DNA of 64,000 nucleotides from an uncultured Pelagibacteraceae bacterium. GTDB taxonomy: Bacteria > Pseudomonadota > Alphaproteobacteria > Pelagibacterales > Pelagibacteraceae. Every line of letters starts with the position of its first letter. Positions within the stretch are counted from its first letter, which is position 1. Below, in pieces: positions 1-11,344 of the stretch. The translations under genes were made by a program, and so were the position numbers. The stretch is taken from the NCBI GenBank assembly GCA_902622805.1, contig CACNRG010000005.1:1-64000 (forward strand), given 5' to 3'. Under the pieces are notes generated by a model that worked only from the letters and a program-made list of their open reading frames with translations, made no database searches and was not told where the DNA came from.

Positions 1-1
1 G

Positions 2-2106
<2,105 letters not shown>

Positions 2107-2126
2107 TAAAAGCCTAAGAAAAACTA

Positions 2127-3038
2127 ATGGGTAATTCAAGGATAAAAAAAAGAAGCTTAAGTCAGGAAGATTTATTTAATTTCTCTGAATTGTTTAAATT
2201 AATGAAGCCTAGAGTAATGTCACTAGTGATTTTTACTTGTGCAGTTGGGTTATTAACCTCGCCAAATTTTATATCAACAAAAGATTCTATTATAGGAATT
2301 TTGTTAGTTTCTCTAGGAGCTGGTGCAGCCGGAGCACTTAATATGTGGTATGAATCTGACCTTGATGCTTTAATGACAAGAACTTGTTTAAGACCTATAC
2401 CGACTGGAAAGGTCAACAGAAACCAAGCTCTTATTTTTGGAGTTACACTATCTATTATTTCTGTAGTAGCATTAGATTTTTTTACCAATAGAATTTCAGC
2501 AGCTATTCTTCTTTTAACAATTTTATTTTACGTTTTTGTTTACACAATTTGGTTAAAAAGAAGGACTCCACAGAACATAGTTATCGGGGGAGCCGCAGGT
2601 GCTTTTCCTCCTGTTATTGGATGGACTATAGCTACAGGGTCTTTATCTATCGAACCGTTAGCTTTTTTCTTAATAATTTTTTTTTGGACGCCTTCACATT
2701 TTTGGGCTTTAAGCTTGTATAAATCAAATGATTATAAAAAGGCTAAAATACCTATGCTACCATTAACCAATGGTGTTGAAAGTACTAAAATATATATATT
2801 CGTCTATTCATTGTTAATGTTGCCTGTCATTATTTTTCCTTTCTGGATTAATTTTGTTGGTTTAGCTTTTTTGCTTCCTGCATTGTTATTAACTGTTTAT
2901 TATAATTTTTTATGTTATGAGCTTTATAAATTTAAAAAAAATAAATTTGACCCCAAAAAAGCTAAATCAATATTTGGATACTCTATTTTATATTTATTTT
3001 TGATTTTTGTACTTTTTCTGATAGATAAAATTTTATGA
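2127..3038 (+). CDS. ctaB: Protoheme IX farnesyltransferase (heme O synthase)
   Basis: This UbiA-type membrane prenyltransferase converts heme b to heme O by adding a farnesyl group, the first step toward the heme A of the oxidase encoded upstream. The 303-residue protein has about nine hydrophobic segments. The first aspartate-rich motif is seen in NMWYESDLDALMTRT followed by RPIPTG, and FFWTPSHFWALSLY is the other family hallmark. It starts 20 bases after ctaD. Its stop codon overlaps the ATG of the next small gene (ATGA), which suggests translational coupling. Confidence 0.96.
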   Translation: MGNSRIKKRSLSQEDLFNFSELFKLMKPRVMSLVIFTCAVGLLTSPNFISTKDSIIGILLVSLGAGAAGALNMWYESDLDALMTRTCLRPIPTGKVNRNQALIFGVTLSIISVVALDFFTNRISAAILLLTILFYVFVYTIWLKRRTPQNIVIGGAAGAFPPVIGWTIATGSLSIEPLAFFLIIFFWTPSHFWALSLYKSNDYKKAKIPMLPLTNGVESTKIYIFVYSLLMLPVIIFPFWINFVGLAFLLPALLLTVYYNFLCYELYKFKKNKFDPKKAKSIFGYSILYLFLIFVLFLIDKIL

Positions 3039-3160
3039 TTATACCTGATAAAAAAATGAAGAAAAAAAATATAATAACTGCTTTAGTAATAATTGCTTTT
3101 ATGATCTTTCTCTTCTTTTTTACACTCTACAATACGGGGGTATTTGATAGATCAATATGA
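3035..3160 (+). CDS. Small single-span membrane protein in the oxidase operon (CoxF-like position)
   Basis: A 41-residue open frame sits exactly between ctaB and ctaG and overlaps both with ATGA junctions (start in the ctaB stop, stop in the ctaG start), which is strong evidence that it is translated. It has a basic N-terminus (DKKMKKKN) and one hydrophobic segment of about 20 residues (near residues 14-33). It ends in a short polar tail, YNTGVFDRSI. Many alphaproteobacteria carry a small gene here, sometimes called coxF and presumed to assist oxidase assembly. I infer the same role from position and topology, not from clear sequence similarity. Confidence 0.75.
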   Translation: MIIPDKKMKKKNIITALVIIAFMIFLFFFTLYNTGVFDRSI

Positions 3161-3690
3161 TGCAAAAAAATAAACTTACTCCTTTAATATTATCAGGAAT
3201 TTTTATCTTAATGTTAGGCCTGTCATATGCAGCAGTGCCTCTGTATGATTTGTTTTGCAGAGTGACTGGTTTTGGGGGAACTACTCAAGTTTCTAACAAC
3301 GCTCCAAAAATAGTGCTTGATAAAATAGTGAGCGTTAGATTTGACACTAACGTAAATAATTTACCTTGGGATTTTAAAGCTAAAACAAATGTTATTGATG
3401 TAAAAGTTGGTCAGGTTAATAAAATTGAGTTTATAGTTGAAAATTATAGTAACGAACCAACAGCTGGTGTCGCTAGTTTTAATGTTTCACCGTCAAGTTT
3501 TGGAAAATACTATAGTAAATTAGGTTGCTTTTGTTTTGAAAAGCAAGAATTAAAAGCTGGAGAAAAAGCGAAGTATGTGATGACTTTTTATTTAGACCCC
3601 GAAATGGTCAATGATCCAACCGTAAAAAACTTAGAGGATGTAACTATGTCTTATACTTTTTTCTCGACAGATTATTATAAACAATCATAA
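3157..3690 (+). CDS. ctaG: Cytochrome c oxidase assembly protein CtaG (Cox11 family)
   Basis: Cox11/CtaG is a copper chaperone anchored in the inner membrane that delivers copper to the CuB site of subunit I from the periplasmic side. The 177-residue protein has one N-terminal membrane segment (about residues 9-27), then the conserved YDLFCRVTGFGGTTQ, and then an immunoglobulin-like copper domain. The copper motif CFCFEKQELKAGE is intact. Its ATG overlaps the stop of the small upstream gene. Subunit III begins 8 bases downstream. Confidence 0.97.
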   Translation: MMQKNKLTPLILSGIFILMLGLSYAAVPLYDLFCRVTGFGGTTQVSNNAPKIVLDKIVSVRFDTNVNNLPWDFKAKTNVIDVKVGQVNKIEFIVENYSNEPTAGVASFNVSPSSFGKYYSKLGCFCFEKQELKAGEKAKYVMTFYLDPEMVNDPTVKNLEDVTMSYTFFSTDYYKQS

Positions 3691-3698
3691 TCTAAAAA

Positions 3699-4487
3699 AT
3701 GTCCGCTGAAAAAAAACACGATTATCACTTGGTAGACCCTAGTCCTTGGCCTATTTACGTTTCATTTTCATGTTTAGTTCTTGCTTTGGGATCGGTTTAT
3801 TATCTACACGCAGATGTTTCATGGGGCATGTATCTTGGTTTTGCACTTTTGATATATGGGGCTTATATGTGGTTTAGAGATGTTGTGATTGAAGCTGAAC
3901 ATAAAGGACATCATACTCAAGTTGTTCAAATACATCATCGATATGGAATGACTTTGTTTATAGCTTCTGAGGTAATGTTTTTTGTAGCATGGTTTTGGGC
4001 TTATTTTGATGTTAGTCTTTTTCCAAATGAGTTTGTGGGAAATGTTTGGCCACCTAAAGATATAGAAACTTTTGATCCTTGGGATATTCCTTTAATAAAT
4101 ACTTTGATTTTGCTTTTATCAGGAACTACAGTAACATGGTCACACCATGCGCTGATTGAAGGTGATAGAAAAAGTTTTATTCAAGGTTTATGGCTAACTG
4201 TTATTTTAGGTTTTTGCTTTACTCTATTACAAATTTATGAGTATCAACATGCATCATTTTCTTTTTCAGATCACATTTATGGATCAGTATTTTATATGGC
4301 AACAGGATTTCACGGGTTCCACGTACTTGTTGGGACAATATTTTTAGCGGTGTGTTTGTTTAGAGGTAAAAGAGGACACTTTACTAAAGATCATCATTTT
4401 GGTTTTGAAGCAGCGGCATGGTATTGGCATTTTGTTGATGTGATTTGGTTATTCTTGTTTGCAGCAATCTATATCTGGGGAAGTTAA
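3699..4487 (+). CDS. ctaE: Cytochrome c oxidase subunit III
   Basis: Subunit III stabilises the catalytic core of the aa3 oxidase and supports sustained proton uptake. The 262-residue protein shows the seven membrane helices typical of the family. Diagnostic stretches are YHLVDPSPWP at the N-terminus, EVMFFVAWFWAYF, the TVTWSHHALIEGD segment, ATGFHGFHVLVGT and the C-terminal AAAWYWHFVDVIWLFLF. It lies between ctaG and SURF1 in the operon. Confidence 0.97.
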   Translation: MSAEKKHDYHLVDPSPWPIYVSFSCLVLALGSVYYLHADVSWGMYLGFALLIYGAYMWFRDVVIEAEHKGHHTQVVQIHHRYGMTLFIASEVMFFVAWFWAYFDVSLFPNEFVGNVWPPKDIETFDPWDIPLINTLILLLSGTTVTWSHHALIEGDRKSFIQGLWLTVILGFCFTLLQIYEYQHASFSFSDHIYGSVFYMATGFHGFHVLVGTIFLAVCLFRGKRGHFTKDHHFGFEAAAWYWHFVDVIWLFLFAAIYIWGS

Positions 4488-4497
4488 TTTTTGACAT

Positions 4498-5151
4498 TTG
4501 AAACATAAGTTCTTATTTTCGGTTTTCATAATTTTTTTTATTCTTGTTTTTATTGCCCTAGGCACTTGGCAAATAATTCGCTTGAATTGGAAGAATAATC
4601 TCATTTTAGAAATTGAAAATTCATTAAAAAAACCTCCAGTTCAACTTTTGCAATCTAACCAACAAAATTATCTCAAAATCAAAACGTCAGGTCGTGTTGA
4701 TTTTGAAAAACAAATTTACTTATATAATTTGAATGACTCTGGAACACCTGGGTTTGAAGTTTTAAACCCAATTTTAATAGATGGTGAAAATTATTTACTC
4801 AATAGAGGATGGATACCATTTGAAAAAAAAGATACACCAGAGATAAATATATTGGATCAAAATAATATAGAAGGAACTCTTAAAACACAGGGAAGAAAAA
4901 ATATATTTAAACCAGATAATGATATTAAAGAAAATTACTGGTTTAGTTTGAATAGAGAAGATATTTCAAAATTTACCGGTAAAAAATTTTCCAAGTACAT
5001 AATATATTTAGATGGAAATTATCAGTTTCCAAGACCAAAAAAAATTACTGCTAATATTTCCAACAATCATAAAAAATATGCAATGACATGGTTTTCATTA
5101 GCGATTTCAATTCTTTTGCTATATCTATATTTTAGAAAAAAGAATTATTAA
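4498..5151 (+). CDS. SURF1 family oxidase assembly protein
   Basis: SURF1 proteins help insert or stabilise heme A in subunit I during oxidase assembly. The 217-residue protein has the family layout. An N-terminal membrane segment is followed by LGTWQIIRLNWKN, then a periplasmic domain containing LLNRGWIPF, and a C-terminal membrane segment begins KYAMTWFSLAIS. The start is a TTG codon 10 bases after the subunit III stop, and no ATG lies near it. It is the last oxidase gene; thrC follows with no spacer. Confidence 0.93.
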   Translation: MKHKFLFSVFIIFFILVFIALGTWQIIRLNWKNNLILEIENSLKKPPVQLLQSNQQNYLKIKTSGRVDFEKQIYLYNLNDSGTPGFEVLNPILIDGENYLLNRGWIPFEKKDTPEINILDQNNIEGTLKTQGRKNIFKPDNDIKENYWFSLNREDISKFTGKKFSKYIIYLDGNYQFPRPKKITANISNNHKKYAMTWFSLAISILLLYLYFRKKNY

Positions 5152-6525
5152 ATGAATTATATTAGTACAAGAAATAATCAGAAAAACTTTACTTTTAAAG
5201 ATGTTTTCCTCAAAGGTTTGGCAGATGATGGGGGGCTATTTGTACCTAAATCAATTGAACCATTTAAAGAAGAGGAATTAGATAATTTAAAAACCCTTAG
5301 TTACAATGATTTAGCGTCTAAAATAATTTATCCATTTATAGGAGATTTCATGTCTAAAGATGATCTAATCTCTATTATTTCAAAATCATATTCAAATTTC
5401 AGATCTGATGATGTTGTTAAAATCTCAGATCTAGGAGATTTAAAAGTGTTAGAACTATTTCATGGACCCACGCTTGCATTTAAAGATATCGCAATGCAAC
5501 TAATAGGTAATTTTTATCAATATCATTTAAGTCGTGATCAAAAAAAAATTAATATAATAGTAGCAACTTCAGGTGATACAGGTGCAGCTGCCATAGACGC
5601 TTTAAAAGGAAAAGATAATTTAAATGTTTTTGTATTACACCCCAATAATAAAATTTCACCGGTACAAAGAAGACTAATGACAATACATGAAGAGACTAAT
5701 GTATTTAATATTGCGGTTGATGGTAATTTTGATGATTGCCAAAATTTAGTAAAAGCAATGTTTAATGACGAAAAATTTTCTAAAGCAATTAATATGTCGG
5801 GTGTAAATTCAATTAATTGGGCAAGAATAGTTGCTCAATCGGTGTATTATTTTTACGCTTACTTTAAAGTTGGAAATGCTCAACCTTTATCCTTTTCTGT
5901 TCCAACAGGAAATTTTGGTGATATTTATGCTGGTTACTTAGCAAAAAAACTAGGTCTTCCAATTGATAAACTAATCGTAGCTACAAATAAAAATGACATA
6001 TTACACAGAGCTATATCTGGTGGTGATTATACTCAAAAGAAAGTTGAGGAAACAAACACTCCAAGTATGGATATACAAATAGCAAGTAATTTTGAAAGGC
6101 TTTTATATGATGTAAAAGATTGTAACTCAGAAATTACAAAAGATGTAATGGCTGAAATAAAAGATAATACCTATAAAATTGATAAAAACGATTTAGATAA
6201 AATAAAAAAAAATTTTGTGTCTGAGATGCTTGATGAAAATGAAACTATTGAGATGATAAAAACAATTAATGATAAGCATCAGATGGTAGTTGATCCACAT
6301 ACAGCAGTTGGTATTGGCGCCGTTAGAAAATTAGGATTGGAAAAAAATTGTGTTGTATTATCAACCGCACACCCATGCAAGTTTCCAAAAGTAATAGAAG
6401 ATGCAATATCAAAAACTGAAAATTTACCAGAAAGTCTTAAATATGTTAATGATAGAAAAGAGAAATTTGAGCTTCTTTCTAATGATATTGAAAAAGTTAA
6501 AAAATATATAATGAATTCGATATGA
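5152..6525 (+). CDS. thrC: Threonine synthase
   Basis: This PLP enzyme converts O-phospho-L-homoserine to threonine, the last step of threonine synthesis. The 457-residue length fits the long bacterial (E. coli-like) class. The PLP lysine lies in GPTLAFKDIAMQ, the phosphate loop region is ATSGDTGAAA, and SVPTGNFGDIYAGY is another family signature. It begins directly after the SURF1 stop and overlaps the peroxiredoxin gene by an ATGA junction. The preceding enzyme, homoserine kinase (thrB), lies nearby on the opposite strand. Confidence 0.97.
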   Translation: MNYISTRNNQKNFTFKDVFLKGLADDGGLFVPKSIEPFKEEELDNLKTLSYNDLASKIIYPFIGDFMSKDDLISIISKSYSNFRSDDVVKISDLGDLKVLELFHGPTLAFKDIAMQLIGNFYQYHLSRDQKKINIIVATSGDTGAAAIDALKGKDNLNVFVLHPNNKISPVQRRLMTIHEETNVFNIAVDGNFDDCQNLVKAMFNDEKFSKAINMSGVNSINWARIVAQSVYYFYAYFKVGNAQPLSFSVPTGNFGDIYAGYLAKKLGLPIDKLIVATNKNDILHRAISGGDYTQKKVEETNTPSMDIQIASNFERLLYDVKDCNSEITKDVMAEIKDNTYKIDKNDLDKIKKNFVSEMLDENETIEMIKTINDKHQMVVDPHTAVGIGAVRKLGLEKNCVVLSTAHPCKFPKVIEDAISKTENLPESLKYVNDRKEKFELLSNDIEKVKKYIMNSI

Positions 6526-7010
6526 AACTTCAAATAAATGATCAAATACCAGATACGGAGATTTTTCAACTGGTTGATGGAGAGCCTCAAAAAAGTAACT
6601 TAAGAGAAATCATAGGTAATGGAAAAATTGTTTTGTTTGGTTTACCTGGAGCATTTACATCAACTTGCTCCAAACTTCACTTACCAGGTTTTGTAGCAAA
6701 TGCAGATAAAATCAAAGCAAAAGGAATAGAAAATATATTTTGTTTATCAGTAAATGATCCTTATGTGATGAATGGCTGGGGAGAGATTAATAACATTGGA
6801 GATAAAATAAAAATGTTGTCTGATCCATATTTGTTATTTACGAAAGCAATTGGTGCAGAAGTTGATCGAAATTCAAAAGGAATGGGAATTAGATCAAATC
6901 GTTATTTAATGGTGATTGAAAATTTCACAATAATTAATATTCATGTGGAAAAAGAAACTAAGGAGTGTGGTTTAACTTCAGCAGAAAATTTACTGAATAA
7001 TTTATTATAA
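6522..7010 (+). CDS. Peroxiredoxin, Prx5 type
   Basis: Thiol peroxidase of the Prx5 group, reducing hydrogen peroxide and alkyl hydroperoxides with a cytosolic thiol donor. The peroxidatic cysteine lies in PGAFTSTCSKLHLPGF, the diagnostic form for this subfamily. A second cysteine near the C-terminus (KECGLTSAENLL) sits where a resolving cysteine is found in some Prx5 proteins, which is an inference. At 162 residues it has the usual length. It overlaps thrC at its start, and its last six bases overlap the convergent rnhA gene. Confidence 0.93.
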   Translation: MKLQINDQIPDTEIFQLVDGEPQKSNLREIIGNGKIVLFGLPGAFTSTCSKLHLPGFVANADKIKAKGIENIFCLSVNDPYVMNGWGEINNIGDKIKMLSDPYLLFTKAIGAEVDRNSKGMGIRSNRYLMVIENFTIINIHVEKETKECGLTSAENLLNNLL

Positions 7011-7427
7011 GTCGGCTGCATCTCTAGCTAGTAAATCTACCTCATTATTTAATTCATCAGTTGAGTGAGCTTTTACCCAATTCCAACTTATTTCAAATTC
7101 ATTATTTAGTAGATCTAATTCTGTCCAAAGTTCTTTATTGCTTACATCTTTTTTGTTTGCCGTTTTCCATCCATTTTTTTTCCAATTATGTATCCACTCT
7201 GTTATTCCAGATTTTACGTATTTAGAGTCTGTAAAAATTTGGACTTTGCTACCCTTTGGAATTTCTTTTAAAGCTTTTATAGGTGCTAATAATTCCATCT
7301 GATTATTTGTTGTATCTTTTTTACCTCCTTTTATCTCAGTTTTCTTACCATCAATGAATATAATTGCTGCCCAACCACCATTACCTGGATTTCCAATACA
7401 TGAGCCATCAGTATAAATTTTTATCAT
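7005..7427 (-). CDS. rnhA: Ribonuclease HI
   Basis: RNase HI cuts the RNA strand of RNA-DNA hybrids, removing R-loops and primer remnants. The 140-residue protein carries all catalytic carboxylates in their contexts: Asp in IYTDGSCIGNPG, Glu in NNQMELLA, Asp in IFTDSKYV and Asp in NEVDLLARDAA. It is the last gene of the long minus-strand run, 3 bases after thrB. The ispH-thrB-rnhA order is common in alphaproteobacteria. Confidence 0.97.
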   Translation of the reverse strand: MIKIYTDGSCIGNPGNGGWAAIIFIDGKKTEIKGGKKDTTNNQMELLAPIKALKEIPKGSKVQIFTDSKYVKSGITEWIHNWKKNGWKTANKKDVSNKELWTELDLLNNEFEISWNWVKAHSTDELNNEVDLLARDAADL

Positions 7428-7430
7428 AAA

Positions 7431-8393
7431 TTAGAAATAATCTTTGTAAGTTTTTAATTTATTATGAGTTACTAACTTTTGGTAATATTCTCTTGGATTC
7501 TTAATCTTTATTAGTGCTGTTTTAGGTGTATTTGTATAATCGTAGAGTCTAGTCAGAAAATATCTTAGAGCAGCACCTCGACAAAGAACATTCAATGATC
7601 TTTTTTCTCTAATTGAAATTTTCCTTATTTTTTCATATCCCCTGACTAAGTTTGCCACCTTTTTCTTATTAAGGTAAAATTTGGAATTTAATTGGTCAAA
7701 ACACAATGCATTTATACAAATTGCTATCTCGTACATAAAAAAATCATTTGCAGCAAAATAAAAATCAATTAACCCAGATAATTTATTGTTTTTAAAAAAA
7801 ATGTTATCAATAAACAAATCTCCATGAATTATCCCTTTTGGTAACTTTTTGGGCCAATTTTTTTTAATATTTTGAAAGTTAATTTTTAAAAATTTTTCTA
7901 AGTTTTTAAAATCTCTTGATTTGAACTTAATCTTATTAAGTAATGGCTTAAGTTTAACCACACCCATAGAATTAAATCTATAAAGATTTATTCTTTTCGT
8001 AGATAAATGCATTAGAGCGATTGCTTTTCCTATTTCATAACAATTTTTATAATTTAATTTTTTTTTATCTTTCCCGTTTAAAAATGTGACAATACAAGCT
8101 GTTTTGTTTTTTAATTTTATCAAAAATTTTCCATTTTTATTTTTGAGTGGTTTAGGGCAATTTATTTTTAGATCACTTAGTTGATCCATTAATTTCATAA
8201 AAAAGGGTATTTCTTTTTTTAAAACTCTTTTTTCAAAGATTGTAAGAATAAATTTTTTATTTTTTGACCTTAATAAATAGTTAGTATTTTCTATTCCTTG
8301 TTTAATACCTTTAAAGCTTTTAATTTTTTCTATTTTAAATTTCTTATTTATATAAGAAATATCCTTATTAGTTATTTTTGTATATACAGCCAT
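7431..8393 (-). CDS. thrB: Homoserine kinase (aminoglycoside/choline kinase fold)
   Basis: Phosphorylates L-homoserine to O-phosphohomoserine, the substrate of the thrC product encoded at 5152-6525. It belongs to the protein-kinase-like class found in alphaproteobacteria, not the GHMP kinase class. The 320-residue protein shows the catalytic loop IIHGDLFIDNIFF and the metal-binding LIDFYFAANDFFMYEIAI. The N-terminal part (GIENTNYLL) fits the nucleotide-binding loop. It starts one base after ispH ends. The protein is unusually rich in lysine and asparagine, as expected for such A+T-rich DNA. Confidence 0.94.
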   Translation of the reverse strand: MAVYTKITNKDISYINKKFKIEKIKSFKGIKQGIENTNYLLRSKNKKFILTIFEKRVLKKEIPFFMKLMDQLSDLKINCPKPLKNKNGKFLIKLKNKTACIVTFLNGKDKKKLNYKNCYEIGKAIALMHLSTKRINLYRFNSMGVVKLKPLLNKIKFKSRDFKNLEKFLKINFQNIKKNWPKKLPKGIIHGDLFIDNIFFKNNKLSGLIDFYFAANDFFMYEIAICINALCFDQLNSKFYLNKKKVANLVRGYEKIRKISIREKRSLNVLCRGAALRYFLTRLYDYTNTPKTALIKIKNPREYYQKLVTHNKLKTYKDYF

Positions 8394-8394
8394 T

Positions 8395-9339
8395 TTAGTT
8401 TAATTTTTTTGGGACTTTAAAAACAACGTCTTCTTTAATGATTTCCACTTCATCTATTGTGACTGTAAATCTATTTTTTAATTCATTTATAAAATTATCT
8501 ACTAAAACTTCTGGAGCAGATGCTCCTGACGAAATACCAATTGTGTTAGAATTTTTTATTAAATCAAATGGAATTTCACTTTTTGAATGTATTAACTGAG
8601 AATTAGAACAACCAGATTTTTTAGCAACTTCTACTAATCTCACTGAATTAGACGAATTTCTACTACCTATTACAAAAAATAAATCACACATTTTTGCAAT
8701 ATTTTTAACTGCCATTTGTCTGTTTGTCGTGGCATAGCAAATGTCTTCCTTCACTGGTTCTTTTATATTAGGAAATCTATCTTTTAAGATTTGAATTATA
8801 TCTTTTGTATCATCAACAGATAATGTTGTTTGCGTAACATATGAAATTTTTTTATCATTTTGAGCTTTGTATTCTTTTGCCTCTTCCTCATTTTGAACTA
8901 GATCAATAGATCCTTTAGGTAATTGACCCATAGTGCCAATAACTTCAGGGTGATTTTGGTGTCCTATTAAAATTAAATGATACCCAGCTTTATGAAGATT
9001 TTCAGCTTCTCTGTGTACTTTTGATACTAATGGGCATGTAGCATCAACATAAGTCATATTATAATTCTTAGCATCCTCTGGTATTTTTTTTGGAACACCG
9101 TGTGCTGAAAAAATAACTGGTCTTGTTTTATCTTTAATCTCTTCAAGTTCTTCTACAAAAATAGCCCCTTTATTCTTTAAATCATCAACAACGTATTTAT
9201 TATGTACGATTTCATGACGAACATAAACTGGAGCACCATATTTTTGAATGGATTTTTCGACAATTTCTATAGCTCTCTCAACACCTGCACAAAAGCCTCT
9301 TGGCGCAGAAAGTAATATCTTTAAGCTCTTATTTTTCAT
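8395..9339 (-). CDS. ispH: 4-hydroxy-3-methylbut-2-enyl diphosphate reductase
   Basis: The last enzyme of the MEP isoprenoid pathway makes IPP and DMAPP from HMBPP with a 4Fe-4S cluster. The three cluster cysteines are in PRGFCAGVERAI, DATCPLVSKVH and EDICYATTNRQ, and the substrate histidines are in VRHEIVHNKYVV and SAHGVPK. I chose the ATG at 9339 over a TTG three codons upstream. Either start overlaps the end of blh, so the two are probably coupled. The position next to the carotenoid genes is sensible, since IPP and DMAPP feed carotenoid synthesis. Confidence 0.96.
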   Translation of the reverse strand: MKNKSLKILLSAPRGFCAGVERAIEIVEKSIQKYGAPVYVRHEIVHNKYVVDDLKNKGAIFVEELEEIKDKTRPVIFSAHGVPKKIPEDAKNYNMTYVDATCPLVSKVHREAENLHKAGYHLILIGHQNHPEVIGTMGQLPKGSIDLVQNEEEAKEYKAQNDKKISYVTQTTLSVDDTKDIIQILKDRFPNIKEPVKEDICYATTNRQMAVKNIAKMCDLFFVIGSRNSSNSVRLVEVAKKSGCSNSQLIHSKSEIPFDLIKNSNTIGISSGASAPEVLVDNFINELKNRFTVTIDEVEIIKEDVVFKVPKKLN

Positions 9340-10264
9340 TTTTTTCAATTAAATATTCAAGCAATATATGTGGAAAGGTTAAAGACGCCAAACCTATAAA
9401 TATAATTTTAAGAATTGAACTATTAAAATTATAAGTATTACTTAGGAAATAAAGCCCAATTAAACAAAAAATAGTAGTTAGAATTGTTAGGGGTAAAGCC
9501 TTTTTTGTAAAAATTTTAAAACCATTTTTTAGATCATTATTATCTAACTCAGACATCAATGAAATAATATGCCTAATGGAATGCAAAAAACAGAAATAAA
9601 TCGTAAAAGCTACTAACGGAGAGAAATAGAAGTTGATTATAATTATAGAAAAATAATCTAAAAAAATCGTGAAATTTTTTAATTCAAATTTTTGAGTAAA
9701 AAATAAAATATTGGATAAAGTTGATAGAATTATACCATAAAGCAATACATTGTTAGCTTCTACAAAATTTAAAAAATTATAAAAAGATTCATTATCAATT
9801 AATAATAATTTGAAAATTGAAATTGTTTCATCGAAGTGAAAATATAATGGAGCAAAAATAATCAAAGATCCTTTAAGAAAAAATAATAATTGATTAAAAT
9901 TAGAATTCTCAGAAATTAAAAATTGAGTGTCTTCTTTCCCAAAATGGTATGAGGCTACTATTAAAAAAATTATTAAAGAAATATAAGGTATGATTATCCA
10001 TAAAATTATTATTAACAGAGCAATTAAAATATAAGACAAATAGAAAAATAAAAAATTGTTAAACCCCAGAATTTGAAAAAGTTTTTTTCCTTTTAAATTA
10101 TCAAGAGAACCATGAGATATACCAATGCTCAAAATTAAAAATAAGCAGATTATTGGAGAAACTGTAAGAATATTAAATTTAAAGGCTATTAAAGTAAAAA
10201 CATTACAAAGTAAAAAAAAAACAAAAGAATGATTAAAGTTTATTTTTTTAATTTTGTTATTCAT
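9329..10264 (-). CDS. blh: Brp/Blh family beta-carotene 15,15'-dioxygenase (retinal-forming)
   Basis: Brp/Blh proteins cleave beta-carotene into two molecules of retinal in the membrane and serve bacteria that have rhodopsins. The 311-residue protein is almost wholly hydrophobic, with about eight to ten membrane segments. Conserved histidines presumed to bind the catalytic iron are seen in GISHGSLDN, ASYHFGKED, LHSIRHI and PHILLEYL. It lies 12 bases after crtY and overlaps ispH. The cluster context (crtI-crtB-crtY-blh) supports the assignment strongly. No opsin gene is in the window. Confidence 0.92.
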   Translation of the reverse strand: MNNKIKKINFNHSFVFFLLCNVFTLIAFKFNILTVSPIICLFLILSIGISHGSLDNLKGKKLFQILGFNNFLFFYLSYILIALLIIILWIIIPYISLIIFLIVASYHFGKEDTQFLISENSNFNQLLFFLKGSLIIFAPLYFHFDETISIFKLLLIDNESFYNFLNFVEANNVLLYGIILSTLSNILFFTQKFELKNFTIFLDYFSIIIINFYFSPLVAFTIYFCFLHSIRHIISLMSELDNNDLKNGFKIFTKKALPLTILTTIFCLIGLYFLSNTYNFNSSILKIIFIGLASLTFPHILLEYLIEKNEK

Positions 10265-10276
10265 TTGTGTACATGA

Positions 10277-11344
10277 CTAGTAAAATAATGCTTTAATAAA
10301 AGTTAATTTAGGCATTCTAAAAATTATAGATAATTCCTCAAAAAAATTACTTTTATTAGATAAAAATTTTATAACAGTCTTTGGTGAAGCCTTAAACATT
10401 TTAAAAAATATATCAGGCATTTTTTCAGGATGTCTTTCAAGAACTCTTAGAAATATTTCATCTAGAAATTGATATTTTGGATCAATCTTATATTTTTTAA
10501 CATTGGAAATATTTTCAATATTCTCTCTAATATATTTACTGTGCTCTTGTATATTAAGAAATGTGTAACCTGTACTTAATCTTGTCATGCCACCAGCGGT
10601 CCCAATATTTATTTTGTTTTTTTCATTTTTATTTATTGGATAAAATAAGGGTATGGCGCCTTCCTCTCTATAAATTATTTTGTAATTTTTTAAATTTAAA
10701 TGATTTTCAATATAGTCTTTAATTTGTTTATCATAATCTTTTTTAGAATTATCATTTACTTTAGATAACCAAGTTGTTTCAACTAAGGCTGTATTTTTGG
10801 AGTAGGGCAATGTATAAAAAAAATGAACACTTTCTCTCTGATCACAGTCAAAGTCCATAAGATTAAAAATTTCATCATCAAAAAAATTATCTTGAGTTTC
10901 AATTTCTACACCACAAAAATGTTGCCAAAGATTTCGATGATCTTCTTTAATAGATGGAACACTATTAAAGATAAAACAATTTTTTAGATTGATTTCGCTT
11001 ATATCTTTAAAGAAGAAAATATTTTTATTTTCTTTCAATTTATTATTAATTTTTTCATAGAATAATCCACTGTCAATACTTTGATAAGGAAAATTTTTAC
11101 ATTCTAAATAATTAGTTTTGTTTGGAATATTAATTGAAAAGTTTTTCCAATTCTTCTTTACACAATCATCAAAGTTGTGAGATGTAACTTTCCAAAAAGA
11201 CCATGTTTTATCTCTTTTGTATTCATCTCTAGGTTCTATAATTGCTAAAGATTTATCTTTAAGTTTTTCGTGAATTTCTAATTCGTATGCTAAAGATAAA
11301 CCAGCACAGCCGCCACCAATAATGACATAGTCAAATTCTCTCAT
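10277..11344 (-). CDS. crtY: Lycopene beta-cyclase (CrtY)
   Basis: Flavoprotein that closes both ends of lycopene to give beta-carotene. The 355-residue protein begins with a dinucleotide-binding motif, DYVIIGGGCAGLSLAYEL. It contains the cyclase signature NIGTAGGMTRLSTGYTFLNI near residue 265, and RDKTWSFW, a typical CrtY segment. It overlaps crtB by 14 bases and precedes blh. It is the true bacterial CrtY type, not the heterodimeric or fused type. Confidence 0.94.
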   Translation of the reverse strand: MREFDYVIIGGGCAGLSLAYELEIHEKLKDKSLAIIEPRDEYKRDKTWSFWKVTSHNFDDCVKKNWKNFSINIPNKTNYLECKNFPYQSIDSGLFYEKINNKLKENKNIFFFKDISEINLKNCFIFNSVPSIKEDHRNLWQHFCGVEIETQDNFFDDEIFNLMDFDCDQRESVHFFYTLPYSKNTALVETTWLSKVNDNSKKDYDKQIKDYIENHLNLKNYKIIYREEGAIPLFYPINKNEKNKINIGTAGGMTRLSTGYTFLNIQEHSKYIRENIENISNVKKYKIDPKYQFLDEIFLRVLERHPEKMPDIFFKMFKASPKTVIKFLSNKSNFFEELSIIFRMPKLTFIKALFY

